Shown here: in pieces, positions 11,452-25,114 of the stretch | Position numbering within the stretch: the stretch's first letter is position 1 | How the letters are laid out: each line of letters opens with the position of its first letter | Origin: Rhodosorus marinus | Taxonomy: Eukaryota > Rhodophyta > Stylonematophyceae > Stylonematales > Stylonemataceae | Direction: 5' to 3' | DNA length: 64,000 bases | Assembly: GCA_029953675.1 (NCBI GenBank) | Contig: JAMWBK010000003.1 | Span: 496,001 to 560,000 of the forward strand | The notes under the pieces: generated by a model | Seen by the model: only the letters and a program-made list of their open reading frames with translations | Database searches by the model: none | Told to the model about the DNA's origin: nothing | Made by a program: the position numbers and the translations under genes

Positions 11452-14400
11452 TTAGAATCGTATGAGTGCTGTGTCGAGCGACTGAAACGTGCTCATAATC
11501 TCTTTGATATTCGATCCGATTTGCCTTGCCATTTCTTTCTTTCGAACAGCATCAAGTGAGTGAAACTCTAGTAGAAGGTGGCCATCAAGCTATAGAGGAC
11601 GAACGAATCACATGCTTAGCAGCAATCGAATGGGAACAAGGCAGCGCCCGTTGGTTCTGTGCTTACCAGTCTTTGGTTTAAGAGCTGATGGCTTGTCCTC
11701 TCCGGCCTAAACGTCCGAAATTCCCTCGGATTCAGTCCTCCAAGGTGCGGGAGGTCTGGCGACTGCGCCAATTTAGCTTGCAACGCGCTGAGCAACTGGA
11801 AAGTCTTTTCGCTAACTGGAACAAGGGCACCGAGACCGCTGTTCAGCGTCGAATACATGGTCAACTGCTGAGAAGCACCCTTGGAGTTTTCTGCCATGTT
11901 CCCATAGTCGCGCACGCGCTGAAACTTGTTGATTCTAGACCCGAGATGGAAGCCGCCGTTGGCTAGGAGGCGAGTTCCACCACGCGACTCAGCCACTGTG
12001 GCGTTTTCATAGTTGAACAATTGAATGTTTCCCAAGCCATCGGATGAGACCAGGCTGAGGTCATCGTTGTTGAGCAAAAACTCTGTAGCATACCTGTCAC
12101 CCAAAAGGAGAACGAATCGTGGTTAGCGGGTTCAAATCCCGGTGCTTTTGAAGCAAATGGGCTCCCAAGCTGTCACGCCATTACGTTTGAAGAGGCTCAT
12201 AATCCTTGCCGAGGAAGTTCAGACTCTTGTTGCGGTCACGCCAGTACAGAAAGCTGATGCTCTTAAACATATCCCCGACGATTATGTACTGTTTCAGGGA
12301 GGTAATCGAGGTACAGAAAAGCTGGGCGAAGAAGAAGGAGCAGCATACGATCTCGTCTTCAACGAGCTTATACACCTCCACCTTCGGTCCGACTCCAACG
12401 ACAACATATCCTTGCAGTGCCTGGACGGCACTGACTTGCCCCTTCAACTCCCTCTCCGCGATCAACTGCATCTGGAAAGTAGACACTTTCTGCTCTCCTA
12501 CAAAACGTTCCTGCTTTGATACTTCGAACATGAGCAACCGCCCTCGCGAGGATGAGTCTTCACCCTTTAAGTAGCCAGTTCCTACTACAAGCATGTGCTT
12601 CGGGCGTAGCTTGACGCTGGTGGCGAACAAGGACGGGGCAGCTTCTCCCTTTTGTTGCTGTGCTCGAGACGATTCCTTGGCCTGTTGCGCATGATAGCGA
12701 GGATGCATTAGGGCCTGTCAACCCGACACAAAAACAAGCAGCAAGGTCCCAGAATTTCAGGTTGCTGGTCTCCGGACACTTACGGGTTTAGAGACCTTGT
12801 ACACATCGATGACAGTGCTCGTCACAGAGAGCCCAACTTCAAAGTCCTTGAGCGAGTGCGTCTTCAGCAATTCCCATGTGTCCGGCCTGTACAAACGGAG
12901 CTCATGCTTTTCTTGCATCAACGTCGGCAAGCTTCCAGTAAACTTTCTAGGGTCCTCCGTGCCCAGCGCCGAAGCATCCGCTGAGTCTTCCTCTACGCCA
13001 CTCACGGTTAGACCTTGAGCTTCGCCCTTCTCCTTCTCCAGTTGGACCTGGGAAGAGAACTCTTTGATCGACTTTCGCACAGAATCGCGAGCTTGAGGAA
13101 CGTAGTGCGACGCTAGGATGCCGTACGTTGACGTCTGCGCATGGTACGCGAAGTGACTAACAGTGCAGCGAAGATTTATCCGACGTAGAGGCCACAGACT
13201 GTCGAGCACGACATCATCCAAACCCGGAAGAGCTCCGATCCTTACCGTACCATCCAACTCCACAGTAACAAATCCGTGCGGACAGATGACATTGTGTATC
13301 TCAGCAAAGCCAGTTACCTCTGAATCCGGCCTAATCCGCAGCGGATGTAATCTCGGGTAGCCCCGGTCAGCATAAATAAAGAAGGGTCTCTTGCCCGTCA
13401 CGAATATCCCGGCACGTTCTCCAACGTTCCGGAAGCTGACTAGCCGGATTGACTCCCCTCGCTGCTCTACGACGTCGTCACAAACAATCCTCCTAAACCT
13501 CATCCGTGATCTTCCGCTCAGTTCGCCCTTTGTACATTCCTCGGGAACACTGAAGCCGAGGTAAACCATCACCAGGCCGTGCTGGAAGACCGCCGCCAGA
13601 ACAGGGACCTTACGTGACCCGTACCCGTTGGGCCCAACTGGGGCCATTGCCAGATTCACAACGCGGGGAGCCCCACCATCTTGCCGAAGCTCCGCGTCCG
13701 GCGTCACCGCTCCGGCCGCTTCGCCCTCATCTGCAAGGGTCGTCGGTCCCAAGTAGAAACGTCTGCATCGAACAATCAGCTCAAACCTTTCGGTCTCAAA
13801 AATCTCTAGTTCTCCTTCCCGGTTGGCCACCAGGAGAAGCCCTCCCTCCTCAAGGCTGTCCTGCTTCCGTTCCTGCTCCATGTCTATGGACATTGGCACT
13901 TGGTCCTCTATCTTACCATAGAGCAGGTACTCCTCTTCATCCTCCTCCATATCAGCGGCGTCTTCGTTGCCGGTGGTCGAGGAGACTGGAGAGTCTGCAA
14001 AACGGCTCTTCTCGAAGGGTCCATAATACAAGCACGCGGCAGTTACGAAACCGTGCATATGCACGTCGGTAACGAATACTTGAGTCACCTTGACGTTAGG
14101 TATGCCTTCGTCCTCCTCCAGTTCATCCAGTCCGTTCATTCCCCCTCCGTACTCGTCCATCAACGATTCCCCAAATCCAAGGGCGCTCGTAATGTCTTTG
14201 CCTTGATTCTCGGCTTGGGCGGCTTCCTCATCGGCTTCAACCTTGACGACCGCCACGAGCCCGTTCTCAAGTCGCAGAAGTATGTACGGATCTAGTACTT
14301 GCGCTGCCACTATCCCAGAGTCGTATGGAAGTGCGTGATCTAGAATTAACCTCCTCCCCTTTAGAAGCCTGGCACCTTCCTTGTGAACCTTTTTTTGTAG

Positions 14401-17026
14401 CGAAATAACGGTTCAAGAAACAGGGTTTTCAACAACCCACAGTTCAACCACTGGAATAGCTTGGGCTGAGTTATCCCAGGACGTCAATGTCTCTTCGATT
14501 CAACTGCTCACCTGCACGATTGCCCGCCCGCCGAGCACATTCCCGACCGTCAACGTAGGGCAGTCTACGCGGAAGTCAACCTCAACCAGCTCGGTAATCT
14601 CCAGTCCGGTCTCGAGAACGACTGTACTGTCGTTGGCGGACAACAGGAGGTATGAGTTTAGCTCGTCTTCGTCGATTGGGGTTTCCTCAAGAGGCTCTTC
14701 GACTTGCAATGCGAACTGAAAACACAGACATTTGGGGAGTTGTAGGATTTCACATTGCACTAGGCGGGTGCCGTTCGTAGCGCGGAAACGTACCTGTTCC
14801 CCAGCTGCGCGATCAATATCTCGCTTCATGTTCTCCATAGCATCGACCAGCACATTCTCATCCTCTTCTTCCTCCTTTCGCTTGTCTTCTTCACTCATCT
14901 CCTTGTCTTCTCTTTCGACCTTCCTCTGTTGCACTAGTTGTCGAGAACGAGGTCCGAAAACAAGTTATTCGTAAGATGGTGAGCTTCTCAGCCAAACAGG
15001 GGTAGATAGATGCGAAGGCGTTCACGCTCACTTTGATCCCTCAATAGCTTCTCGCGTTCTGCCTTTTGCGCAATTCTCCAGGATTCCTTGCTTATTAACA
15101 GCTGCTCATTCGTCTTCCGAATCTGAGATGAGGATGAGTTTCATTTCGTGTTGGTCAGTAAACGTTTAGGTCTCCTTGAGTGGCTCGCGGAGTGGGAAAC
15201 CAGCCGTACCCGCTCATTTCGTATCCTGGACGAGGTATTTCGTCGTTCCCGAGCTTTTCTAGCAACTTTCCTTGCGAAAGGATCTCCTAAAGTCCAGGCG
15301 GACCTGTATCCTTGTAGCTGAATAGCATTGCGCTTTGTGACGTACTCAGCTCTCAACTATATCCAATAGAGTACAGTATGGTCATCGCAATCATTGAGCA
15401 CGGTTAGCACCAAGAGGCATTACTTGCACTCTAACCGAATCCTTCTTTTCCGCAAGGGGTACGCACCGATCTTTCCAGAATTGTTACACCCCCACTAGAG
15501 CCCATTCCTCCGCCAGTGACGACCTCGAGTTCCTCGAAGAATTTTGGTGCCTTTTGTTCACCTTCAGGAACAGGCTCTTCCTCCTCGGGCTCTGCTCTTT
15601 CATTCCTCCCGACACACATGTCCGCTGCTGGCCCCATCATAGGCAAAGCGTCACGTTTTTTTAGCGACCACGACTTCACCGTTTGTAGCGGTTCTTCGGT
15701 TTCATTCTCATGGAAGACTTCCTGCATGTCTTCGTCCTCACCAGCTACAACAGGATGGCTTTCACCGTTCTGAAGCGTTTCACGCTTGCTCTCGTACTGG
15801 ACGAGGACCGAGATGGACAATCTCGACGCTAGGACAAAGAAGTTATCACGGAAAGCCACGACTTGGGCGGCTGGAACGGAGCTGCTCCCTCGAATCATCT
15901 GCATAACGCCTCGACTACCAGGAAGCGGGAGTGTTAAGAGGTAGAGTTCTCCGCCTTTGAGTGAGAGCACGACCGAGCACTCTGGTCCCGAGTCTCCTAG
16001 AAAGCAGGCCTTTGCGGTTTCCAGGTCAGCTATGCAGCCAGCCTTTGAAATGGGGCCAGCACTCAAAGCTTCAGCATCTTCCATGAGTTTGATGAGCGAT
16101 TCTCCGCAGCTGTTGGTGTACAGTCCCGAAGCAACCACTCCGTTTCGGATTTGAAGGATACTTGACGCGCAAACTAGCACGACCCCGCCGCCGCCAGCCT
16201 CAGGAACAGCTAAGCACAGGAACGCATCGTATGGAAGGCTAGAGACTGTCCAAATCTTTTTGGAAGAACGCTTGAAAGTGTCGATCGTGAACGAAGCTGC
16301 GAAGACAGTGTTTGCGTGAATCGCAACCCTGCCAGACCAGGTCTGTATCGGTTCGTAAATGACCACAATTGTTGGTTCAAAGGTTCCCTCGCAGAAGACA
16401 ATATCTTTCACGTTCCGGATCCCATATTCCTCAAGATCTATCCAGAAGGTTTGCTCCGTCTTCAGCATTGCCTTCGGGTCAGAGTACGCGTTGTCCACTC
16501 GAGACGTGGAAAACGGTACTACAAACAGTTTAGAGCTCTGTTTGGCAAAAGCCAGGAAACATCTCCCCAGCGGATCGCTACGCACGAGAGCGTCATCCTC
16601 TGAGACTACTCGCCCTCGCATGAGTCCCGGTTGCACTTGTAGTGTTGTCGTCACGACATCCGCGTCTCCAACGTTGTCCTCCCTCATCATGTCACTGAAG
16701 GCCAAGATCTTCTCAGTCCGCCAGCAATACTCCAGTTGATCCCATATCAGAATCGCCGCTTTCAATCCCTCAAACCCGACGACTAGAGCGTCCTGCCTGA
16801 ACCCCGTTAGGCGCAGAACAGCACAGGAGACTATGATGCCGTTCATCTGGACCTCACTGACCATAACCAACCTCGCTGATCCCTCCTCTTCTTTCTCCAT
16901 ATTGTAAAGCTCTAGCCCAGTGCGCTTCACGAGCAGTAAGCTTTGCCTGCCCTTCGTGACAAACTCACCTACAGTGGCTTCCGTGCATCCCATCGAGGGG
17001 ATCAACGGACGTACTACTGCATACAT
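11452..17026 (-). CDS. CPSF1: Cleavage and polyadenylation specificity factor 160 kDa subunit
   Basis: CPSF160/Cft1 is the beta-propeller scaffold of the complex that recognises AAUAAA and directs mRNA cleavage and polyadenylation in the nucleus. Nine exons join in phase: 15467-17026, 15210-15356, 15032-15122, 14794-14933, 14512-14715, 12784-14388, 12185-12714, 11667-12093 and 11452-11589, giving 1613 residues (human about 1440). The N terminus MYAVVRPLIPSMG, the segment around LETGLEITELVEVDF, the C-terminal GLNPREFRTF block and the last exon (LDGHLLLEFHSLDAVRKKE) all follow the CPSF1 pattern. The CPSF1-type IVQV segment ahead of the next domain separates it from the DDB1 and SF3B3 paralogues. 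The extra length is an acidic insertion (EEDKRKEEEEDE) and a Glu-rich stretch near the end of exon 1. A GTG 12 codons upstream is in frame; ATG 17026 is used. Confidence 0.92.
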
Positions 17027-18714
17027 TCTCTTGGTTCCAATATTTCTCCCACACACGCTCACGAAGACGGCGAAAGGGAAATCCTTTCGCTACCGCAGAA
17101 TATACCACTATCGAGCTTCTAATGCTCCACAATCCTGGAAGAGCAGTTCATCCAAGCGGAATCCATCCTTGATTATCCGATTCACAACCCCAGCCGTCGA
17201 TCCAAATATGAGCAGCCCCCTTCCCAAGAGCCCGTTCAATGGAGAATACTTAACCAGGCTGCCTTTCCAAGGGCACGACTTCTACATAGCAAGCTCAGAC
17301 TTCGATGAAGCGCTCGAACTCCTCATGAGAATTACGCCCTCATTGACTGAAACCTCGAGGAGCTTTCCACAAAAAAAACCAAGCAGCGCCCTTGAGAGCG
17401 TTTTTTTCTACGGCAAAGAAAGGAACCCAGATCTGAAACCGCCCTCGTCAAGACAGAAAAACTAGAAACCCGCTCTCCTCCCTCCCGACGAGATTAGCTT
17501 TTTAGCAGGACACCCTAAATGCAAACGAAGACAAGACTTTGAAAACTACAAAAGATGTAACTTGAAAACCCCTTTTTTCGTTCTTCTTTCTTGTGGTTTC
17601 TACCAAGTCCATCCGTTCTTTCTCAGAGCAGATGACATCTTTAGAAACTTGACAAACACGGAAGGGTTTCTTCCGCCCTCCCGAGGAGACGACGAAGACG
17701 AACAAGAAAAAACCCAAATCCCTGCGTGATCCCTCAATAGCGCGCAGAGCAAAGTAACAGATCAGTGGCTAGAAGTGTTAAGCGAAGTTTTGATCGGTGC
17801 TCGCAGGACCTGAACAGGTTCTCGAAGGAGCCCAAGAGTCCTGCGGAGAGAAGCTTAGGGAGTGAGAAGGAGACCGTAAGTAGCCTGAGTTTGGAACGCG
17901 GTGACCTCGGGACTACCCGTAATGTTAACCGAAGTTTTGATCGGCGCTCGCAGGATCTCAACAGGTTCTCGAAGGAGCCCGAGAGGCCTGCGGAGAGAAG
18001 CTTAGGGAGTGAGGAGACCGTAATGTAGCATGAATTTGGAACGCAGCGACCACGGACTACCCGTAATGTTAACCGAAGTTTTGATCGGTGCTCGCAGACT
18101 CTCATCAGGTTCTCGAAGGAACCCAAGAGGCCTGCGGAGAGAAGCTTGGGCAGTGAGAAGGAGACCGTAATGAAACCCAAGTTTTGAACGGTCTTCGCAC
18201 CTCTCGGCAGGTTCTCAATGGAGCTGAACGGGCCTGTGATGTGAGGAGACGATAATCAAACCGAAGTCGTTCTGTAGAACGGATTCCGACACGATCGTTT
18301 GGCTCGTCGGCGAATGATGGTGGTTGCCAAGCAGCGAAGAGAACCTGAACGACTGCTTCTTCGGCTTGCGCGTTGCCTTCCGGAGGAGCAAAGTTTTGGA
18401 TGCAGCACAGATGAACGTTTCATGGCAGGTCTACTGATGTCCATAGGACATGTTTTCGTAAGCAGCTATCTACGGGCTTTACCTATCAACTCGTGTGACG
18501 CGACGCTCAGTTCTTGAAGCTATCGAACGCTGCTTTCCCTTCTAGAGAAAGCAGACTATGTCTATGTTCCTCAGCTGCAGAATAAGAACCAAACTGAACT
18601 TTTCGGGAAGCTTGAGGGTTGTATACTATTTGTCTTTAAATACTCTGACGAGGGTCTAACTTTATCGAGAAACTCCGGAAGCTTCTTGTACATTTGAACA
18701 AAAAAGCAACGGCC
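17027..18714. other. Intergenic with tandem repeat block
   Basis: About 1.7 kb upstream of CPSF160. The first 450 bp is the presumed CPSF160 promoter. A plus-strand open frame of 181 codons here overlaps CPSF160 antisense and has no family resemblance. The right half holds the repeat block at 17784-18252. Nothing else is supported. Confidence 0.55.
17784..18252. repeat. Tandem repeat, about 145-bp unit, three copies plus a decayed fourth
   Basis: Units start with GAAGTTTTGATCGG at 17784, 17931 and 18075, so the spacing is 147 then 144 bp. A degenerate fourth copy begins near 18178. Each copy contains TCTCGAAGGA followed by CCTGCGGAGAGAAGCTT. The copies are mostly identical with a few substitutions and a 3-bp deletion. 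Confidence 0.9.
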
Positions 18715-19499
18715 TTACGTCCTCTTAACGCTTAATGCTGGTTCGGAATCCCGGCTTTGTGGACTTTGAGCTTCACCTCGTTGAATCATTCCTCGACGGT
18801 CCAGGAGACGCAATGCGTGTCCACCAAACTCGCTGTGTTCATTGGAAAAGTTCCTCCATAGCGCCATCAGGGCAGGATCCCTCTCTGCAATGAGGTTGAC
18901 GAGAGCGTCGTACGCGATTCGATCGATTCTCCCATCACGACGTAATATATGGGAAACGTTGAATATCTTATCCAGCGTCTCCTCCTCGGACAAACGCTTG
19001 GAGGGTTTCGGTGGACCTTCCAGTTTCACCCCTCGTCTCGGAATCGGCTGCTCAGACAATGTGTGCTTGCTCCATATTATCCAGCATCCGTCAGGCAGGT
19101 TGTAAACATCGCTGTCCGTTGTGACCTTTTCCGTAAAGTGCGGTGATGTCCATAGAACTATCTGTTTCACGTCCTATAGCACAACACGACGAGGTCAGTT
19201 CGCTTTCCTTCGCCGTCCTCACAGTTTGAAGGATCATCGGATCTCACCTTTCCCTGAACATAGGCTGTTGGAAACGGCGGTGGTTGGCACTGCGCGATTG
19301 ACTCCTTCAAACTCTCAATGCTCGTCCGCCGTATCTTGATTGAGTTCAGGTCGCCATCGGGGTACTCCATCGTCCTCAATACCTTCCCGAAGATATAGGA
19401 CCTCAAGAAGTTAAAGACAATAGAAGAACCGCCAACATACCGGAAAGTGGTATCAGCTTTGCCCAGCAGCGCGGAGATCGTCAGAAATGTTGCCGGCAT
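18715..19499 (-). CDS. Unknown protein, two exons
   Basis: I do not recognise this protein. Exons 19248-19499 and 18715-19173 join in phase 0 across a 74-bp GT-AG intron and give 236 residues. The N-terminal part (MPATFLTISALLGKADTTFR) is mildly hydrophobic. The central region (DVKQIVLWTSPHF, NLPDGCWIIWSKHTL) is rich in aromatic residues. The C-terminal half is charged and probably helical. An exact in-frame join with consensus donor (AAG then GTGAGA) and acceptor (CTATAG) supports a real gene. It is transcribed in the same direction as CPSF160, about 1.7 kb upstream of it. Confidence 0.55.
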
Positions 19500-20301
19500 C
19501 AAGAACCACTAGCTACTCCCTTCGCGCCCCGCTCTCGGGGCAGAGAATAAAGAACCCAAACGTCAAGCAATCCTCTCTTCCAGCAAGATCACACAAGTTC
19601 AGCAACTCCGCAAAGCTGCCACAGACCAAATCCCAATCGCGATCGATCCAGAGTAAGTACCTTAAATCCCTGCTTGTAGTCCTCCAGAGAGGAACTGATA
19701 CCCCGTCAATCTAGCAGCTCGTTGGCAGTGACAACGACGCGCGTTTCCACAAAAGTTGGGCAATTCTCTTCCACAAACACCAGACACCCAACTCTGCAAC
19801 AGCAACCAAGGATCGACCGTAAGCCAATAGTTCCTTCTTGCCTCCAAACATCGAGATCGATTCAGGGTTGTAAAGCTTGCGAAAACCCTGGTCGGAAATC
19901 CTCAACGGGGAGCTTATACCCTGTGATCAACCTGCTCGTTGGAAGCGATTCGGTGACTAGCTCTGACTGTACTACGAAACTATCGACTATAGGTCACGAG
20001 CTAAGAATCGATTTCATCCTAGCCGAAACTGCATGAGGTGGTGAGGGGAGCATCCAAACATATGAACTTTAGTTGTTGCTTTTATGGTTTCACTCGAGTA
20101 ACCCCTCGGCAAATGGGAAGTTCACAGAATGGGATCACTGACTGGCCAATGTGGCCAGACAAGATCTTTCTGCTATGGTTACAAGAAAAACCTGTCCGAG
20201 ATATTTACACCGGATTATAACTTAGACAGCAACTTTCAGACGTCCCAAATCTCAAACTGAAGCGGGGGCAGCAGAGTGAAGCCTCTAATGGGCTCAGGGT
20301 G
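19500..20301. other. Intergenic
   Basis: About 800 bp. Two loosely similar stretches (around 19690-19740 and 19905-19960, both with CTCGTTGG) suggest an old duplication. No coding signal. Confidence 0.45.
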
Positions 20302-21583
20302 CTACAGCGCGAAGAGCACCAGACTGAGGGCCATGATCACCATTCCTAATACCCAGCTGACCGTAATGACCTTGTTCTTCGGGTCATAGCGATGGGCAGT
20401 CGGAAGAAGCTCGCCAATGGCGATGTACACCTACGTGAAAAAGGTAATTAAATACGCAGAGGAGATTGGCAGTGAGATACCGTCAAGCAGCGTCGCAGGA
20501 GTGGGACTAACTAAGAGGCTTTTGGCTTACCATCATTCCGCCGACGATGCCAAATAGAATACCATACACAAGTTCCGTGAAAACATTAGCAAGGATCAGC
20601 CACCCTAGGAAAGCACCAATAAGCTCAGTCACACCCGAGGCAGTAGCCCATAAAAATCCCTTCCACTTAGAACCCGTCGCGTAGTAGATGGGGACCGCAA
20701 CGCTCATGCCTTCAGGAATATTGTGAATTCCAATCGCAATAGCGACGCTCACTCCTACGCTGGGCTCGCTCAAAGCAGCCACGAAAGTGGCGAGCCCCTC
20801 GGGGAAGTTGTGGAAAGCAATGGCGAGAGCTGCAAACATTCCCATTCGAGCTAGCTTCCTCTTATCCTCCCTGGTGTTCTTAGAATCCTTCTCTGCCTCT
20901 ATCAAAGCAGCCAGCATTTCACCTTCATGGGCCTCGATAGTAATAGCCTCACTGTCCGATGATGTCCTTATCGGCATATCCGTGGAAATGTTGTTGGAGC
21001 TGAAAGTTACACGCGCTTCCGCTTCCGCTGCGTCCTCTGGGGAATTTATAAGTTCATCGGGGACCGACGCATGTGGTACGCTCGGGGTTTCCACATCCAC
21101 GCTCACGGCGCTCTCTAAAGTGTCGCCGGCAAAAGATACAGGGAGCTCGTTTTCTCCATCTTTCTGCTCCAGACTGTCTTTCAAGTCCTCGTCCTCGCCT
21201 TGAGACTCTTCTTCCTTCCTCTTCATCTTTGCAACCAGCTTATGATCGATATAGTGGATCAACGCATCGAGTCCCCAGCACAAGAAGAGTCCGCCGAAAA
21301 AGCAGAGAGTTGCATATAAATAGGCCAGCCCTTCGTCCGGAATACAAGCCGTGAACCCATCGACAGCTTTAACTGCGAAAATCTCTGCGAAGGACACGTA
21401 GATCATAACGCCCGCGGCCAGCGCCAATGCAGAGGCCAGCCACAAGTTCACAGTCGAGCTCTTCTTCGGGAGCACGAACACTACGGCGCCACCAATCGCA
21501 GTCGACATTCCGGCCGCAGCAACGAGCCCGAAAGCCAATCCGACATTGTCACCAATGTTGTCAGGTGAACACTGATCCGTCAT
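20302..21583 (-). CDS. ZIP-family divalent metal transporter
   Basis: Predicted to carry zinc or iron into the cytosol. Exons 20531-21583 and 20302-20430 join in phase 0 over a 100-bp intron and give 393 residues. The two signature metal-binding helices are present: HNFPEG and HNIPEG. Helices 1-3 precede a cytosolic loop of about 120 residues that is acidic and Ser/Glu-rich ([16 protein letters not shown]) rather than His-rich. The second exon supplies the last helices ([16 protein letters not shown] then [16 protein letters not shown]), so the intron is needed for a complete protein. It resembles the ZupT/ZTP29 branch. ATG 21583 is the first Met; the open frame extends upstream without an ATG. 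Confidence 0.92.
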
Positions 21584-24500
21584 CGCGAAAGACAGAACAA
21601 GCAACCAAAAAAACAGGGATAAGAAGCACAAAAGCGACAAACTGGTCGCCCAGAACCAGTCAATCAAAACACAGTCGCTGAAAAGATGCTTTCTACTAAC
21701 AGAACAACATCAGAAGAACAACAAAAAAGAAGTATTTCAACTGGTACCCGAGATGTGTAAGAAAGCTTCGACTGGTCTTTGAAGCTCTCCTCCAATTCTC
21801 CACTCCCTCCCCCTCCCATCCACCACCGCTCAGACCCAACCTCGTCGAGCTTATATACAATTCCGATCTCTTCAAGATCCGACAGCCTGTCTCAAAACAG
21901 ACCGACCTGGATCGAGCTGATTGGTTTTTTTCTGAAAAACCTGAAACTTATCGTTGGCAAAGAACTCTTTTTGATTAAAGTTTATCTATCACGTTGAAAG
22001 TGCGTTTATCGTGAACGGAAAGTTTTTGCCTAAAAATGACCTCGCCGCCTAATCCGTTTTGTTACGAAAAACAATATCGCGATATATTTGATTGGGAATT
22101 GCGGGGGGGAAAAGGGGGGGGGGGGTAGGCCAGGATGAGTGATGAGGGAGGAATTTGTAAAGTATGGCCGTATTTGTTTTTAGGGCGTCTTGGAGACGAA
22201 AGGGAGACGCTATAACCCATTAGCGTGCGTGTGTACTCAACAGCTGGCGTTTTCCAACAAACTTCTTAAAGTACGTACTCTCAACGAAATGGAATGAAAC
22301 GTGAAGTGTCTCGGGGAAGGGGCCACCCGACCACCATGTGATTGTAAATGCTCACCGGGCGGGAGGAGTTTTGGGGTTGTGTTTTTGCTCACCGTTTAGC
22401 CGCCAACCTAAACCAATAAAAAGGTCCAAGGATTTGGTGCTTTCCGTGACTTTTTTTGTTTACATAAAAAAAGCCTTATTTTCACATATGCCCAATATTC
22501 ATTGTTCGGAACTAATTCAAAGTAAAACAAGTTATTGTACAAAAAATATCTCAGCGAGGAGGTACATGTCCTTTTTCTCGAAAACGACCCCTGCTGTTCC
22601 CATTCTTTCCAAATTCTTGAGGTTTGGTGCAAGCTAGCCGGACCCTCGAACAACTTCTTCCAATTAGTAGTACATGGCGGACCTCCGAACGAAACCCTTC
22701 GCAAAATAAACGAGCGAGAATTGATTGAAATACCGAGAAAATCGGCGTACAGATCGTAATATAATACAAATTGAACATTTCCCGACTCAAAGTATCATCC
22801 CTATCCAATTGTCTTCCGTTTATTGATTATTTATTAGATATTCATGTTAAAAGAATGTATTTTTAAAATATTACTTTCCGCTCTAGATTTTTAATTCGTA
22901 ATTCACTATATACGCCCTTAATATTTTCTGGATTTTTTATATTTTCAGGGCGTTTGAGTTGGGGGCCACCTCATCCCATCCAATTACGGACGAATATCTT
23001 TAAGGAGGAAAACTAATTCCCCAAAACCTGACCCAGACTACTGTTTCCCTTAAGATCTTGGACATAACTAAACTTTATTTGAAAACTTCTTTTTAAAAAA
23101 GGCACACTTCGGCTTTGGCCTTGTCGAGATTTTTTTGTGACATATTCTCGACGGTTTGCACGAAACCAAATCTTTTTCTACTGAAAGAAAAGGTGGCACC
23201 GCCACCAATTCGTTCAGGGACCCTTTTTTCGTCTTAAAACCAAGCTTCAAAAAAATATGGACTCTTTTGATATTTTCTTAAAGACGAGGTTTGTTTTTTG
23301 GATGATTTTGTGTGATCTCGTTAGCAGGACAGCACCCCTTCGTAGTGTCACGGAATCGATGATTGTCTGGGAAGCGGATTTGCCTTACAAAACCAGTTAA
23401 GGGGTCACGGATCCACGATATTCTGGTTTGGTATATATTCAGCAAGCCAGTGCCGAATATACCTTACGCATCCCACGGTATGTAAAATTGGAATAAAATG
23501 TACGGAATAGAATTGTTTAAGCCCGTGTTGGAGCTCCTTTGGGGATGAAACGATCTTAATGTTGGTCGTTTATCTATAACATTTCCGCAACGGACTCTGA
23601 AAGCCCTCTTTTAGGTGGCGGTGGATCCTTAAAAAGGAGATATCTGCTAGAACTTGTAGGGTCCCGAAGCGTCAAATAGGACGAGGTAAGTTGTTCTGTG
23701 TACACCACGGAGGAACTTGTAAGCTCGAGAAAATTTCAATGGAGCAGGATACATTTCCATCCGAGGCTTTTAGATGGTAGTGGTGGCGGTTGGAGGCGGT
23801 GGCGGTTTTCGTGCAAGCAGGTAGTCAGCAATCTTTTTGTAGCCTCAATGAGGGTGGTTCCCGATGTCAAGATCTGGACAACGTTCCCAAGGAGGAGGAC
23901 GATGAAAAACAATGCGCAGAGCATAGTAGATTACTGCTGGTTTTTTGGGACGGCTTTTATATTTCCCCGAGAAGTCCAGTTGGGCAATCGTCCTTGAAAC
24001 ATGCGGCCAGGTCACTTCACGTCAAACTTGCACCCACATCTCAACCGCACAAGCACATAACTGATCGGATCAGCATCCACGTAAGCACAACGCGTGTAAG
24101 CATAGCACGAGCGGAGCTGCGCCAGGCTAGTCGTCTTTGAGCCTCTTATTAGTAACTTTTTCCCTATTTCGTACCTGTACCTACGATCCCCACTAATCCC
24201 TTGATCCATGTTGATTTGAATCATGACTTAAGCATAGTTTGATCTTGATTCTGGATGTCCACATTCCCTTTCACGGGAATAACACTTATGAGCGTGATAT
24301 GCCCTATAGAAGAGTTGGTGCAGTCGAAAAGCAGGACAGCATCCCCACTGCAACTCGTTTCCGTTCTAGTAAGGCCATTGCGTCGGTGCGACGATTGTCC
24401 ATCAACTTGTCAGCAACTTCAGTGCTCCCCCTCGCGAGATTGCGAGATGAGGCTGACACTTGTACCAAAAAGGGTGGAAAAATGGACGCTCAGATATATG

Positions 24501-25114
24501 GAGCTCCAGAAGCTGCAAAATTTTGCGCTCTGATGACCAGACAGCACCCCGTGCTACTCTCCTTTGGTATGTTGTATGTGCTCGAACCACTTGGCATGAT
24601 CTCGACTCTAGCCAGAAGGTTTCCGAAACTTTTGTAGTTAGATGCTCACCAGAGTGGAGACTCTCGTCTATCAGAAAGTGTAATTAACAGCCAAGATCAA
24701 GAGAGGTCGGCAGCGGGCGGGGTCCGGCGATACATGCTCAGAATCTACTCCTCGGACAGCACCTCGGGCCAAAACTTTTGATACACGTGGCAATCCGTTT
24801 AGCCCGCAGACGTGACTAGCTCCGGCCTCTTTTTCATGTACACAAGTACATTCCCCACCATTTTCTCCCCGCAGAGCCAGCTGATGTACTCGACTTCTGC
24901 GCGAGCGGATGCGAAAACAGGGTGAGAGCGTACAGGCAGCAAGCGAAAAAAAAAATCCAATGCCTTCCTTTCCCTAACTAGGCTGAAAAAAGCCCATTCC
25001 GTTTTTCTCCCCAACTCAGTGCCAACAAAGTGATTAATAATAATCCTTAATTCTGATGATTGAAAAAAAAGTATAGTGATTGACACGTCCGGAGAAACGT
25101 GGTAATCTGTATAT
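21584..25114. other. Long intergenic stretch without a convincing gene
   Basis: About 3.5 kb. A G-run lies near 22105-22127. 22840-22950 is AT-rich. Short open frames around 23700-24700 (plus) and 24799-25086 (minus) are not supported by similarity or splice structure. The minus frame ends in a somewhat protein-like stretch (GEKMVGNVLVYMKKRPE), which I cannot extend. Confidence 0.5.

Noticed and set aside
12094-12184. tRNA-like T-arm (GGGTTCAAATCCC) inside a CPSF160 intron
   Set aside because: The intron is only 91 bp. The upstream sequence offers no matching D-arm, anticodon arm or acceptor stem, and the fifth T-stem pair does not form.
16920-17465. 181-codon plus-strand frame
   Set aside because: It overlaps the CPSF160 start antisense and its promoter, has no family resemblance and no splice support.
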